Shown: one piece after another, positions 1 through 7,512 of the stretch
Layout of the letters: each line of letters starts with the position of its first letter
Numbering within the stretch: the stretch's first letter is position 1
NCBI GenBank assembly: GCA_964613675.1
Contig: CAZTIH010000094.1
Span: 1-10,373 of the forward strand
DNA length: 10,373 bases
Direction: 5' to 3'
Origin: DAIUCA01 sp964613675
GTDB lineage: Bacteria; Pseudomonadota; Gammaproteobacteria; Competibacterales; Competibacteraceae
Notes under the pieces: model-generated
What the model saw: only the letters and a program-made list of their open reading frames with translations
Databases searched by the model: none
What the model was told of the DNA's origin: nothing
Translations under genes and position numbers: made by a program

Positions 1-249
1 GACGTCCACCGTTACAGCAAGCAGATTAGATCACAGCGATCCGCGCCATTACAGGAAGATCTTAAGCATCTGCATCAACAGGAAGCGGCATTGCAGTCAT
101 CAGAACAACTGCGGCCTCTGAGAATCCAGCAGCAGGCGCGCTTACAGGCAGAGTTGCAGAAGTGTGAAGAGGTTTTGTCTCAGATGGGTAATCGGAAGGA
201 ATGGGTTCTTCAGAAACTGTTCCATTTTTGGCGCGGTTTTGCCCGATAA
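1..249 (+). CDS. 3' end of an unrecognised helical (coiled-coil-like) protein, 5' truncated
   Basis: Frame 1 is open from the first base of the window to a TAA at 247-249 and gives 82 residues with no start visible, so the gene begins upstream. The peptide is rich in Gln, Leu, Glu, Arg and Lys, with leucines at roughly heptad spacing (for example LQEDLKHLHQQEAALQ and ARLQAELQKCEEVL), which suggests a long amphipathic helix or coiled coil. It ends in an aromatic, basic tail (WVLQKLFHFWRGFAR). Frame 3 is closed early and frame 2 stops near base 122, which supports frame 1. I do not recognise the family; coiled-coil tails occur in many unrelated proteins. It converges on the minus-strand gene ending at 352, with about 100 bases between them. 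Existence as a gene is moderately likely; function is unknown. Confidence 0.55.
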   Translation, partial: DVHRYSKQIRSQRSAPLQEDLKHLHQQEAALQSSEQLRPLRIQQQARLQAELQKCEEVLSQMGNRKEWVLQKLFHFWRGFAR

Positions 250-351
250 ACCAACGGGCATTTTGGTTATGCGAAAAATATCAAGTCTTTCGCCGCCATC
301 ATTCAGATCATAATCCTTTTACGCTGGGCAAAAATTTTGCGACAACACCCG

Positions 352-927
352 CTAAGGCGATACAAAACAGGGCGTCGTGGCAACCCCTTCCCAGTCTGTG
401 CGCCATGTGCGGTTGTCAAAATAATTCCAGCGACCGATGAACCGTGTCGAGGTCCGATCAAATTTAAATCTGAACGCGCCTCCGCTATCGGCTTGCAACC
501 ACTGGCCAACGAGTTGGCGTTGAGGCGCTTCATACTGCCCCTGAAGCAAACCCTCCTGGTACGCATAACGACCGATGACTTGGCCCGATGGACGGTGATG
601 ATACAGCGTCAAAGTTCCCCAATTTGTGTTGTATTCACAGGCTTCGTTGGCGGCCATGGGTGCAGCAATATTTTTCTTCGGCGTGGCAGAAGTGAGGGAT
701 TCGTTCACCGCCGCTGCCGCCTCAACGACGGGTTCAATCGAAGCAGTCGCATCATTCGCTTCCCTTTTTTGCTTAAGCGGTTGGGCAACAGCATCGGGCG
801 TCACCGTCAGTTCGGGCTGCACAATGACAGACTCACTTTCGCGGGGGACTGGGGCCTCGACCGACAACGCCAGCGGGAGAAGCAAAGTAAGGAATACACT
901 CATAAGGTCATTGGACAAGGGCATCAT
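352..927 (-). CDS. Small exported protein with a C-terminal Gly/Trp-rich beta domain, hypothetical
   Basis: The 191-residue reading starts at the first of two adjacent ATGs, chosen because AGAGGA lies about 7 bases upstream; an in-frame TTG ten codons earlier lacks such a site. Residues 9-23 are hydrophobic (MSVFLTLLLPLALSVEA) and look like a signal peptide with possible cleavage after Ala25, although the n-region has no Lys or Arg, which is atypical. Residues 26-95 are a low-complexity Pro/Ala/Glu/Thr linker. Residues 97-186 form a compact domain with repeated Gly-x-Trp/Tyr patterns (NWGTLTLYHH, GQVIGRYAY, LVGQWLQADSGGAFRFKF, FIGRWNYFDNRTW), a pattern I associate with small beta-rich domains of unknown function. 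There is one Cys at each end of the domain (Cys97 and one in TPCF) that could pair outside the cytoplasm. It follows mfd on the same strand after 69 bases and may be co-transcribed. Function is unknown. Confidence 0.72.
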   Translation of the reverse strand: MMPLSNDLMSVFLTLLLPLALSVEAPVPRESESVIVQPELTVTPDAVAQPLKQKREANDATASIEPVVEAAAAVNESLTSATPKKNIAAPMAANEACEYNTNWGTLTLYHHRPSGQVIGRYAYQEGLLQGQYEAPQRQLVGQWLQADSGGAFRFKFDRTSTRFIGRWNYFDNRTWRTDWEGVATTPCFVSP

Positions 928-996
928 GGAAATATCCTCTAAAAGTAAGGAAAACAAGCGAAAAAAATATAAAAATGGCGGTATTCGTCACTTACT

Positions 997-3900
997 TCAA
1001 GTCGAAATTGCCGATAGAAGTTCGCTTAAGGCCCTGAATCGCTGTTCGGGCTGGGACAAATCCGCCGTCACCCGCAGTTTGTCTTGCCCGTCCAACTTAT
1101 AATGTTGGGGCTGGCGTTGAACCAGCGCGATGAGTTTACCCATGTCGATGCGCGGTCGTGCCTGAAAACTCACCTTCCCCCCCTTTGGCCCTGCCTCAAT
1201 TTTGCGAATCCCCAACGGGTTGGCCTGTAATTTCAAGCGCGTTAAATGCAACAAATTTTGGGTCGGTTCGGGCAACAAACCAAAGCGGTCAATCAACTCC
1301 CCCTGCAACTCATTCAACGCCATCTCATTTGGGGCACTCGCAATCCGTTTGTACAAAATCAGTCGGCTTTGAATGTCGGGCAAATAATCCTCGGGAATTA
1401 ACGCCGGAATCTGCAAGTCGATGTCGGGGCCGTAGTCGAGCGTGGGATCGAGTTCGGGAACCTGGCCCGATTTAATCGCTTTCACCGCCCGTTCCAACAG
1501 CTTCATGTACAGCCCAAATCCCACCTCGTGAATCTGACCGCTCTGTTCGTCCCCCAACAATTCGCCCGCCCCCCGAATCGCTAAATCGTGGTTAGCGAGC
1601 ATGAAACCTGCGCCTAAATCTTCAATTGATTCAATAGCTTCTAACCGTTTGATGGCATCGGGCGTCATGGATTTTTTAGGGGGCACCACCAAATAAGCGT
1701 AAGCGCGATGATGGGAACGCCCCACCCGTCCCCGTAACTGGTGTAACTGCGCTAACCCCAATTTATCCGCACGGTAGATGATGATGGTGTTGGCGTTGGG
1801 AACGTCGATGCCCGATTCCACAATCGTAGAGCACAACAGCAATTGGCAACGTTTGTGGTAAAAATCCAACATGACTTTTTCGAGTTCGCGTTCGGGCATC
1901 TGGCCGTGGGCAACGGCGAGTTGGAGATTGGGTAACAACTCACGTAAATCGTAGGCCATGCGGTCGATGGTCTTCACGTCGTTGTACAAGAAGTAAATCT
2001 GCCCCCCACGCTTGAGTTCTCGTTGACACGCCTCGCGAATCAGACTCGGTTCCCACTCTGCAACAAACGTCTTGACGGCCAAACGATTTTGAGGCGGCGT
2101 GGCAATGACGGACAGGTCGCGAATCCCCGCAAGGGCCATGTTGAGGGTTCGGGGAATGGGCGTAGCCGTGAGCGTGAGCACATCGACTTCACTTCGCAAC
2201 GCCTTAAATCGTTCCTTCTGCTGCACCCCAAAACGATGTTCTTCGTCGATGATGACCAACCCCAAATCCTTGAATTTAAACGATTTATCCAACAGTTTAT
2301 GGGTACCGATCAGAATATCGACTTTGCCCAACGCTAAATCGGCAATGGTTGTCGTCTGTTCTTTTTTGCCCCGAAATCGCGACACGGATTCAATCCGAAA
2401 GGGCCAGTCTGCAAAGCGATCTCGAAAATTCTGCCAATGTTGTTGGGCTAACAACGTCGTGGGCACCAACACCGCCACCTGTTTGCCGCTCTGCACCACC
2501 ACAAAGGCCGCCCGCATTGCCACCTCGGTTTTCCCAAACCCCACATCGCCACACACCACGCGGTCCATAGGTTGAGGACGGCGTAAATCCTGAATCACCG
2601 CTTCAATGGCAACGGCTTGATCGGGCGTTTCTTCAAAGGGAAAACTTTGGGCAAAGGCACGGTAATCGCGATCCTCAGCGGCAATCTGTTGTCCTGGCCG
2701 TGCGGCGCGACGGGCATAAATTTCGAGCAACTCGGCGGCGGCATCCCGCGCTTTTTCGGCTGCACGACGCTTCGCTTTGGCCCATTGTTCGGTCCCTAGT
2801 TTGTGCAACGGCGCGGTATCTCCCCCGGCTCCCGTGTAACGACTGATGAGATGCAATGTGGAGACGGGGACATAAAGTTTGGCTTTCTCCGCGTATTCGA
2901 GCACCACAAACTCACCCGTCAGCGCGCCAGATGCGACTTTCTCCAATCCCAAATACCGTCCCACGCCGTAATGTTCATGAACCACTGGTGCCCCAATTTC
3001 GAGGGCGGTTAAATCGCGAATCACCGCATCGGCTTCGCGTTGCAGGGCGTTACGGCGGCGGGTTTGACGGGCACGGTCTCCGTAGAGCTGCGCTTCGACG
3101 ATGACGGTCACCGAAACATCGGGCAGCGACAGCCCCGTCGTTAACGGGCCAACCACCAAAAATAACCCGTGGTTTGCGGCCAAAAACGCTTGCCAGCTCG
3201 CCACGACCGTGGGCATTACCGCGACCTTTTCTAGCTGTTCCCGCAACACCTCCCGTCGCCCCGCAGACTCCGCCACTAACAACACTTTTCCTTGGGGGTC
3301 CGTCGCGAATTTTTGGGCAAACAGACCAAATTCCGTCGGCAACCCCTGGGCATCGAGCCGAAATTGTTGGGGCGCTTCGCTATTAAATCGAAGATCGACG
3401 GGACATTCAGACGCAGATTCGGCGTGGGGGTCGAGAAACTGGATGCCGGGATACTTCAAAAGACGCGCTTGGGTCTGGGGCGCATCGAGATACAGACTTT
3501 CAGGGGGAAGTAAAGGGCGTTGGCTATCGTAACAAAGCAGTTCAAACCGTTCGCTAACCTGGGATTGAAACTGGCGTAACGCCTCATCCACGCCCGCCCA
3601 TTGCAGAATCAGGGTAGCCGAAGGGAAATAGTCAAACAGGGTGGCCGTATCGTCAAAAAACAGGGGCAAATAACTCTCAATCCCGCTCGGTAACTCGCCA
3701 TTGCTGATATGGGCGTAGGTGGGACAACGCTGGGGATCCCCTCCAAATCCCCCCCGCCACGCCGTCCGAAAACGACTAATCGCTTCTTTGTCAAAGGGAA
3801 ATTCGCGGGCGGGCAATAACGCAATCTCGTCCACCTGCTCGCGGGATCGCTGTGAATCCGGGTCAAACACGCGAAGACTTTCGATCTGGTCGTCAAATAG

Positions 3901-4455
3901 GTCGATGCGATAGGGCCATTCGCTTCCCATAGGAAATAGGTCGATTAACGCGCCCCGTATCGCAAATTCGCCCCGTTCGCGAACCTGCGATACCGCTGTG
4001 TACCCCGCTTCCTGAAGTCGCTGCCGAAATGCCGTTAAATCGAGGGTTTCGCCGACTTTCAATCCTAAACCGTAGCGATCTAAGTAATGTCGCGGGGGAA
4101 GCCGCTGCATTAATGCTGCGACCGGGACAATTAATACGCCTCGTCGTTGATGGGGGAGTTGGGAGAGGGTTTTTAAGCGTTGCGATAGCAGGTCGGCGGC
4201 GGGCGAAAAGACGTCGTAGGGCAATACTTCCCCATCTGGGAAGAGATAACTCGGGGTCTCAGGGGCAAAAAACGGCAGTTCGGCGGCAATCTGTAAAGCG
4301 GTTGGACTATCGGGCGTGACGATGACCAATACTCCCCGAAACCGCTGTGCTACTTGGGCAGCTAGTAACGAGGTCGTGGCCCCTAACAAACCGGCCCACC
4401 GAAGCGGCAGGCCGATGCGATTGGGGAGCTGAAAAGGTAAAGCGAGTTCGTCCAA
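997..4455 (-). CDS. mfd: Transcription-repair coupling factor Mfd
   Basis: Mfd is the ATP-dependent translocase that removes RNA polymerase stalled at DNA damage and recruits UvrA to start nucleotide-excision repair. The 1152-residue product matches the usual length (E. coli 1148). The N-terminal third resembles UvrB (LPYDVFSPAADLLSQRL; RGALIDLFPMGSEWPYRIDL). The CarD-like RNA polymerase-interacting domain starts near residue 485 (VVHEHYGVGRYLG; VLEYAEKAKLYVPV). The superfamily 2 motor follows: Walker A GDVGFGKT at 636-643 with Lys642, DEEH at 737-740, TLTATPIPRTLNMAL, then ESGIDVPNANT and QLRGRVGRSHHRAYAYL. The C-terminal TRCF domain lies around 1010-1110 (YLPDIQSRLILYKRIAS). All motor motifs look intact. 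The start is TTG (no ATG fits), with an AGG-containing site about 8 bases upstream, and the N-terminus aligns with the E. coli one. It follows a response-regulator gene after 55 bases. Confidence 0.97.
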   Translation of the reverse strand: MDELALPFQLPNRIGLPLRWAGLLGATTSLLAAQVAQRFRGVLVIVTPDSPTALQIAAELPFFAPETPSYLFPDGEVLPYDVFSPAADLLSQRLKTLSQLPHQRRGVLIVPVAALMQRLPPRHYLDRYGLGLKVGETLDLTAFRQRLQEAGYTAVSQVRERGEFAIRGALIDLFPMGSEWPYRIDLFDDQIESLRVFDPDSQRSREQVDEIALLPAREFPFDKEAISRFRTAWRGGFGGDPQRCPTYAHISNGELPSGIESYLPLFFDDTATLFDYFPSATLILQWAGVDEALRQFQSQVSERFELLCYDSQRPLLPPESLYLDAPQTQARLLKYPGIQFLDPHAESASECPVDLRFNSEAPQQFRLDAQGLPTEFGLFAQKFATDPQGKVLLVAESAGRREVLREQLEKVAVMPTVVASWQAFLAANHGLFLVVGPLTTGLSLPDVSVTVIVEAQLYGDRARQTRRRNALQREADAVIRDLTALEIGAPVVHEHYGVGRYLGLEKVASGALTGEFVVLEYAEKAKLYVPVSTLHLISRYTGAGGDTAPLHKLGTEQWAKAKRRAAEKARDAAAELLEIYARRAARPGQQIAAEDRDYRAFAQSFPFEETPDQAVAIEAVIQDLRRPQPMDRVVCGDVGFGKTEVAMRAAFVVVQSGKQVAVLVPTTLLAQQHWQNFRDRFADWPFRIESVSRFRGKKEQTTTIADLALGKVDILIGTHKLLDKSFKFKDLGLVIIDEEHRFGVQQKERFKALRSEVDVLTLTATPIPRTLNMALAGIRDLSVIATPPQNRLAVKTFVAEWEPSLIREACQRELKRGGQIYFLYNDVKTIDRMAYDLRELLPNLQLAVAHGQMPERELEKVMLDFYHKRCQLLLCSTIVESGIDVPNANTIIIYRADKLGLAQLHQLRGRVGRSHHRAYAYLVVPPKKSMTPDAIKRLEAIESIEDLGAGFMLANHDLAIRGAGELLGDEQSGQIHEVGFGLYMKLLERAVKAIKSGQVPELDPTLDYGPDIDLQIPALIPEDYLPDIQSRLILYKRIASAPNEMALNELQGELIDRFGLLPEPTQNLLHLTRLKLQANPLGIRKIEAGPKGGKVSFQARPRIDMGKLIALVQRQPQHYKLDGQDKLRVTADLSQPEQRFRALSELLSAIST

Positions 4456-4510
4456 TGTTTTACCTAGGCGCGGCTTCGGAAAGAAAATTACCGAGGTTAG
4501 CGGCGCTTTA

Positions 4511-5539
4511 TCAGATGAAGTTCAACACAATGGCCACGATCCCCGCGACCAATCCCAATCCCCCCAAAATGACCCCCAACATTCCGCTCCCACCGGCGGG
4601 TTGAAAGTCGGCCAATGCCTGTTGCACGACCACTTGGGCGGCGGGCACAGCTGCTTTTTCGGCAGCAGCTTCGGCGGCCTTTGAAGCAGCGGCTTCGGCG
4701 ACTTTCTGGGCTTGCGCGACTAACGCAGGTTGAATTGCAGCGGCGATGCGGTTGACATCCACATTTTGGCTTCCTTTCTGAAGAGCTTCGTCGATCATCT
4801 GCGCGAGCTGTTGATCGAGATTTTTGCGAACGGCTTTCGTCAACGGTTCGACGGCTTGACCTAACGCATGACGCACGGCATTTCGCGACGCTTCCACCAC
4901 AGTATCGTGAACCTGTTCCTTTGCTTCTTCCGCTGACTCGCGAATCAGATCTTTACGCATCGCTTCCAAAGCCACCTTAACCACTTCTTTGGCGGCGTCA
5001 CTGGCCAAGCGGGCAATTTCCACTGCCCCCAGTGTCGCGGTGCTGGCAGCGGCGGCGATGACCTCGGGAACCACAACCTTCGGTTCGGGGGGCGGCGGGG
5101 GTTCAGCCTTCACGGGTTCAAAAATCTCGGCTGCTTCCGTGTTGCTCATAACATCGGGTTCGGCAATCCGTTTAGCCAGCATCTCCAACACCTGATCCAA
5201 CTCTTCGGGGGTATAGGGTTTGGGCAAAAATCCCGATGCCCCGACCTTTTTTGCAGTATCGCGATCTTCGTCCGTGGCGGCGGAGGAGCACATGACAATC
5301 GGGGGACGTGCCTTCATGTCGGTATCGGTGTTGATGGCATTGGTTGTTTCAAAACCATCCATCCCCGGCATCATGACATCCATAAACACAATGTCAGCGA
5401 TGTTTTCCTTGAGATAAGACACGGCGTCTTCGCCCGACCCCGACCAATGGACATCAATGTTGCGCTCTCGCAACAACCTACTGAGCTTCATGTGAGCGAC
5501 ACGGGAGTCATCGACCACTAGGGCTTTTTGTATCTCCAT
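4511..5539 (-). CDS. Response regulator: receiver domain, long Ala-rich helix, C-terminal membrane tail (paralogue A)
   Basis: The 342-residue protein starts at an ATG preceded by a strong site, GAGGAGG, 8 bases upstream. Residues 1-122 are a CheY-like receiver with intact phosphorylation residues: acidic pair Asp10-Asp11, phosphoacceptor Asp54 in VFMDVMMPGMDGFE, Ser85 in MCSS, and Lys107 in FLPKPY. A Pro-rich linker (PPPPPEPKVVVPE) follows near residue 145. Residues about 160-315 are very rich in Ala, Glu, Lys and Gln and predict long amphipathic helices. The last 26 residues (GSGMLGVILGGLGLVAGIVA, then IVLNFI) form a Gly-rich hydrophobic segment reaching the very end, so the protein looks tail-anchored with receiver and helix in the cytoplasm. 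There is no DNA-binding, cyclase or phosphodiesterase domain. From family knowledge it should accept phosphate from a histidine kinase; its output is unknown and would have to be protein contact or localisation at the membrane. It is the third regulator in a tandem set and precedes mfd. Confidence 0.88.
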   Translation of the reverse strand: MEIQKALVVDDSRVAHMKLSRLLRERNIDVHWSGSGEDAVSYLKENIADIVFMDVMMPGMDGFETTNAINTDTDMKARPPIVMCSSAATDEDRDTAKKVGASGFLPKPYTPEELDQVLEMLAKRIAEPDVMSNTEAAEIFEPVKAEPPPPPEPKVVVPEVIAAAASTATLGAVEIARLASDAAKEVVKVALEAMRKDLIRESAEEAKEQVHDTVVEASRNAVRHALGQAVEPLTKAVRKNLDQQLAQMIDEALQKGSQNVDVNRIAAAIQPALVAQAQKVAEAAASKAAEAAAEKAAVPAAQVVVQQALADFQPAGGSGMLGVILGGLGLVAGIVAIVLNFI

Positions 5540-5598
5540 AAAACGGTCCTCCTCAGAGACCAGTAAAATTCAGATGAAGGAAAGTAAAATCGCAACGT

Positions 5599-5631
5599 CT
5601 GTTGTAACACGGACACACTGTTGTTTAACAC
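5599..5631. repeat. Imperfect direct repeat, each copy with a TGTT/AACA dyad, upstream of paralogue A
   Basis: On the plus strand CTGTTGTAACAC (5599-5610) recurs as CTGTTGTTTAACAC (5618-5631), differing by a 2-base insertion, with starts 19 bases apart, close to two helical turns. Each copy has inverted TGTT and AACA arms. It lies in the 103-base gap between paralogues B and A, the longest gap in the block, about 60-90 bases before the start of paralogue A. It could be a paired operator; I see no strong promoter hexamers beside it. Confidence 0.35.
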
Positions 5632-5642
5632 TCATACCATAC

Positions 5643-6302
5643 CTAAGGCAGACGGGATTGTCCTAAAGCGGGCGACACTTGCAACAATCGTTCGGAAAGA
5701 CCCGTCACGACCCGCGTCATTACCCGTTCGGTCACTTCCTGACTCACTTCCTGATGAAGACTTAACAATGCGGTTTGCAACTGCTGTTCAACGACTTTAC
5801 GGGTGAGTTTTACAATTTCACCCGCGTTCAAACTCTGAGTACAGCGCGGCCAAGACCTCACCCACGGCGTCGGCATGAGCGCAAGGGCATGGGGGGAGAA
5901 GCACAGGAAACGGGCTTGATTTTGCTGAATCAACGCACTGGCTACCGCTAATACTTGATCCATTTCTTGATCCAAATAACTAATCGGCATAAAAGCCACA
6001 GCGCCTAATTGCCATGCGAGTAACACATCCTCATCCGCCACACTCGAAGAACACACCACAATGGGCGGTGGACGATGCCCGGGTCGGTCTACATACATCG
6101 CTTGGATGGTTTCAAAGCCGTCCATTCCCGGCATCATCAGGTTCATAAATAGCAAATCGACGGGGTGTTGCCGCAGAAAATGCAGTCCGGCGCCTCCATT
6201 CACGGCCCAATGGGTTTCGATCGCCCGCGAACGCAACAAGCGCTGAAGTTTGATGTGCGTCACTTTGGAGTCATCCACCACCAGCGCCTGCTTAATCAAC
6301 AT
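5643..6302 (-). CDS. Degenerate (pseudo-)receiver protein without membrane tail (paralogue B), possibly frameshifted internally
   Basis: The 219-residue reading aligns without gaps to paralogue A across the receiver: Asp10-Asp11 and the PGMDGFE loop are kept, but the phosphoacceptor is Asn54 (FMNLMMPG, codon AAC) and the conserved Lys is Ile107 (AFMPISY). It should not be phosphorylated in the normal way. Residues 1-125 are the receiver. About 130-163 (containing FLCFSPHALALMPTPWVRSW) do not resemble the family, and another frame over the same bases gives helical sequence (see finding). From about 164 a helical region like that of its neighbours returns (EIVKLTRKVVEQQLQ). The protein ends in LGQSRLP with no hydrophobic tail. 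The ATG start has only a weak ribosome-binding site, so expression may rely on read-through from paralogue C 55 bases upstream. It may be a decaying duplicate or a deliberate non-phosphorylated partner. The family assignment is firm; intactness is not. Confidence 0.75.
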   Translation of the reverse strand: MLIKQALVVDDSKVTHIKLQRLLRSRAIETHWAVNGGAGLHFLRQHPVDLLFMNLMMPGMDGFETIQAMYVDRPGHRPPPIVVCSSSVADEDVLLAWQLGAVAFMPISYLDQEMDQVLAVASALIQQNQARFLCFSPHALALMPTPWVRSWPRCTQSLNAGEIVKLTRKVVEQQLQTALLSLHQEVSQEVTERVMTRVVTGLSERLLQVSPALGQSRLP

Positions 6303-6357
6303 AACTCAATAAACCTAAAGGTTTTTGCGATGATGGCCCGTCTCCAGTCAGACCTCT

Positions 6358-7497
6358 TCAGCTTTGCATTACGAAGACAAGGGCAATGGCCACTAACCCC
6401 AAGACAATGCCAACTGCCCCCAAAACGGTTCCTAGACCTCCCCCCCCACCTTTCGATCCCGCCTCCGCTAAACTCGTTTCGATGGTAGAGGCAGCTTGTT
6501 TGGCGGCGGCCTGTTCCAAATCACCTCGGGCCTTAGTCACCAAGCGCTGAACGGCAAGCTCAACCGCTTGATTCATGTGTTGCTCAAAGTTAGGGATTTC
6601 GCGTTCGACGATCTGCACCACCATGTTATTGATGTCGCCTCGGCTCTGCATAATGATTTGGGTGAATTGATTTTGCGCATCTTGCATGAGCTGTGGCAGC
6701 GCCTGGTTCAACAAATCTTCGCGACCGGTTTTCAGGGTTTGCTCGATTTTAGTCTGCATTTGCGATTTGAGCTGATCCAACACCCCTTCCATCTTGGTAT
6801 TTAAGCGACTTTGCACTTCAGATACCGACTTACTGAGTGCCTGGTCGGCGGATTCTTTAGCTTTTTGCTCGATCGTCCCCATCACCTCCCGAATGGACTG
6901 ATCTACGCTACGTTGGGCCGTCTCTTCGACTTGCAACAGCGCACTCGCCACCGCGTGTTCTGCACTTTGGCGGGCCAATTCGTCGATTTTTTCATTGAGT
7001 ACGGTAGGTAAAGCGGTCGCGAGGGCTTCATGGGCCACTTCGCGGGCAATTTGACGCATTTGTTCCACGGTAGGCTCGTCAGTTGAGGAAGAATTAAGAG
7101 AAGGACGGGGTTTTAAGAGATTTTCTCTGACTTGAACTAACAGATTATCCAGATCTTCAACAGTGCCCCCTTTTGCCAAAAATCCAAGCGCTCCAACCTT
7201 TCGCGCGATATCCCGATTGCCTTCATCCGCGTTGCCCGAACACATGACGACAGGTGGGGGGTCTTTAATCGTGGAATCTGCATAAATTTGTTCGGTCGCC
7301 GCAAATCCCCCCATGCCTGGCATCATGATGTCCATGAAGACGATGTCGGGACGATTTTTGCGCAGATAGTCAATACTGGCCTCACCCGACTCAACCCATT
7401 CGGACTCGATCCCCCGTTCAAGCAGCATCTTTTTCAATTTAATGAACGCCACTTTAGAATCATCGACGACAAGCGACTTACGAAATGTTAGCTCCAT
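6358..7497 (-). CDS. Response regulator: receiver domain, extended helical region, C-terminal membrane tail (paralogue C)
   Basis: The 379-residue product has an ATG start with AGAGGG about 4 bases upstream, and lies 15 bases after serC, so the two are almost certainly co-transcribed. Residues 1-125 are a receiver with Asp12-Asp13, phosphoacceptor Asp56 in VFMDIMMPGMGGF, Ser87 in MCSG and Lys109 in FLAKGG; the usual Pro after this Lys is Gly. A Ser-rich linker (PSLNSSSTDEP) follows. Residues about 140-345 are continuous Glu/Gln/Ala/Lys-rich helix (ARQSAEHAVASALLQVEETA; ESADQALSKSVSEVQSRL) of a kind seen in coiled-coil or chemoreceptor-like signalling helices. After SKGGGGG comes a Gly/Val/Leu/Ala segment, about 355-376 (TVLGAVGIVLGLVAIALVF), ending three residues before the stop, which predicts a tail anchor. 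It resembles paralogue A in architecture but the helical part is longer and diverged. No output enzyme is seen. Confidence 0.88.
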   Translation of the reverse strand: MELTFRKSLVVDDSKVAFIKLKKMLLERGIESEWVESGEASIDYLRKNRPDIVFMDIMMPGMGGFAATEQIYADSTIKDPPPVVMCSGNADEGNRDIARKVGALGFLAKGGTVEDLDNLLVQVRENLLKPRPSLNSSSTDEPTVEQMRQIAREVAHEALATALPTVLNEKIDELARQSAEHAVASALLQVEETAQRSVDQSIREVMGTIEQKAKESADQALSKSVSEVQSRLNTKMEGVLDQLKSQMQTKIEQTLKTGREDLLNQALPQLMQDAQNQFTQIIMQSRGDINNMVVQIVEREIPNFEQHMNQAVELAVQRLVTKARGDLEQAAAKQAASTIETSLAEAGSKGGGGGLGTVLGAVGIVLGLVAIALVFVMQS

Positions 7498-7512
7498 ATA
7501 ACCCTCTGATTT

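Noticed and set aside
271..293. GCGAAA/TTTCGC hairpin (11-base loop) and an AACCAA/TTGGTT pair near 250 between the convergent genes
   Set aside because: Stems are short (6 bases) and no T-run follows on either strand, so neither is a convincing terminator.
337..942. 201-codon plus-strand reading frame opposite the exported protein
   Set aside because: It is the complement of a gene with a signal peptide, ribosome-binding site and domain-like C-terminus; its own translation is Arg-rich with no recognisable pattern.
928..996. AT-rich run with TATATT between mfd and the exported-protein gene, considered as a promoter
   Set aside because: The nearest -35-like hexamer, TTGAAG, is about 23 bases away and others are too close, so no supported promoter.
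6311..6324. Palindrome AAACCTAAAGGTTT before the start of paralogue B
   Set aside because: Only a 2-base loop and AT-rich 6-base arms; too weak to call a terminator or operator.
4511..7497. Possibility that the receiver trio is part of a mobile element or phage island
   Set aside because: No transposase, integrase, terminal repeats or tRNA attachment site is visible, and flanking housekeeping genes are intact on the same strand.
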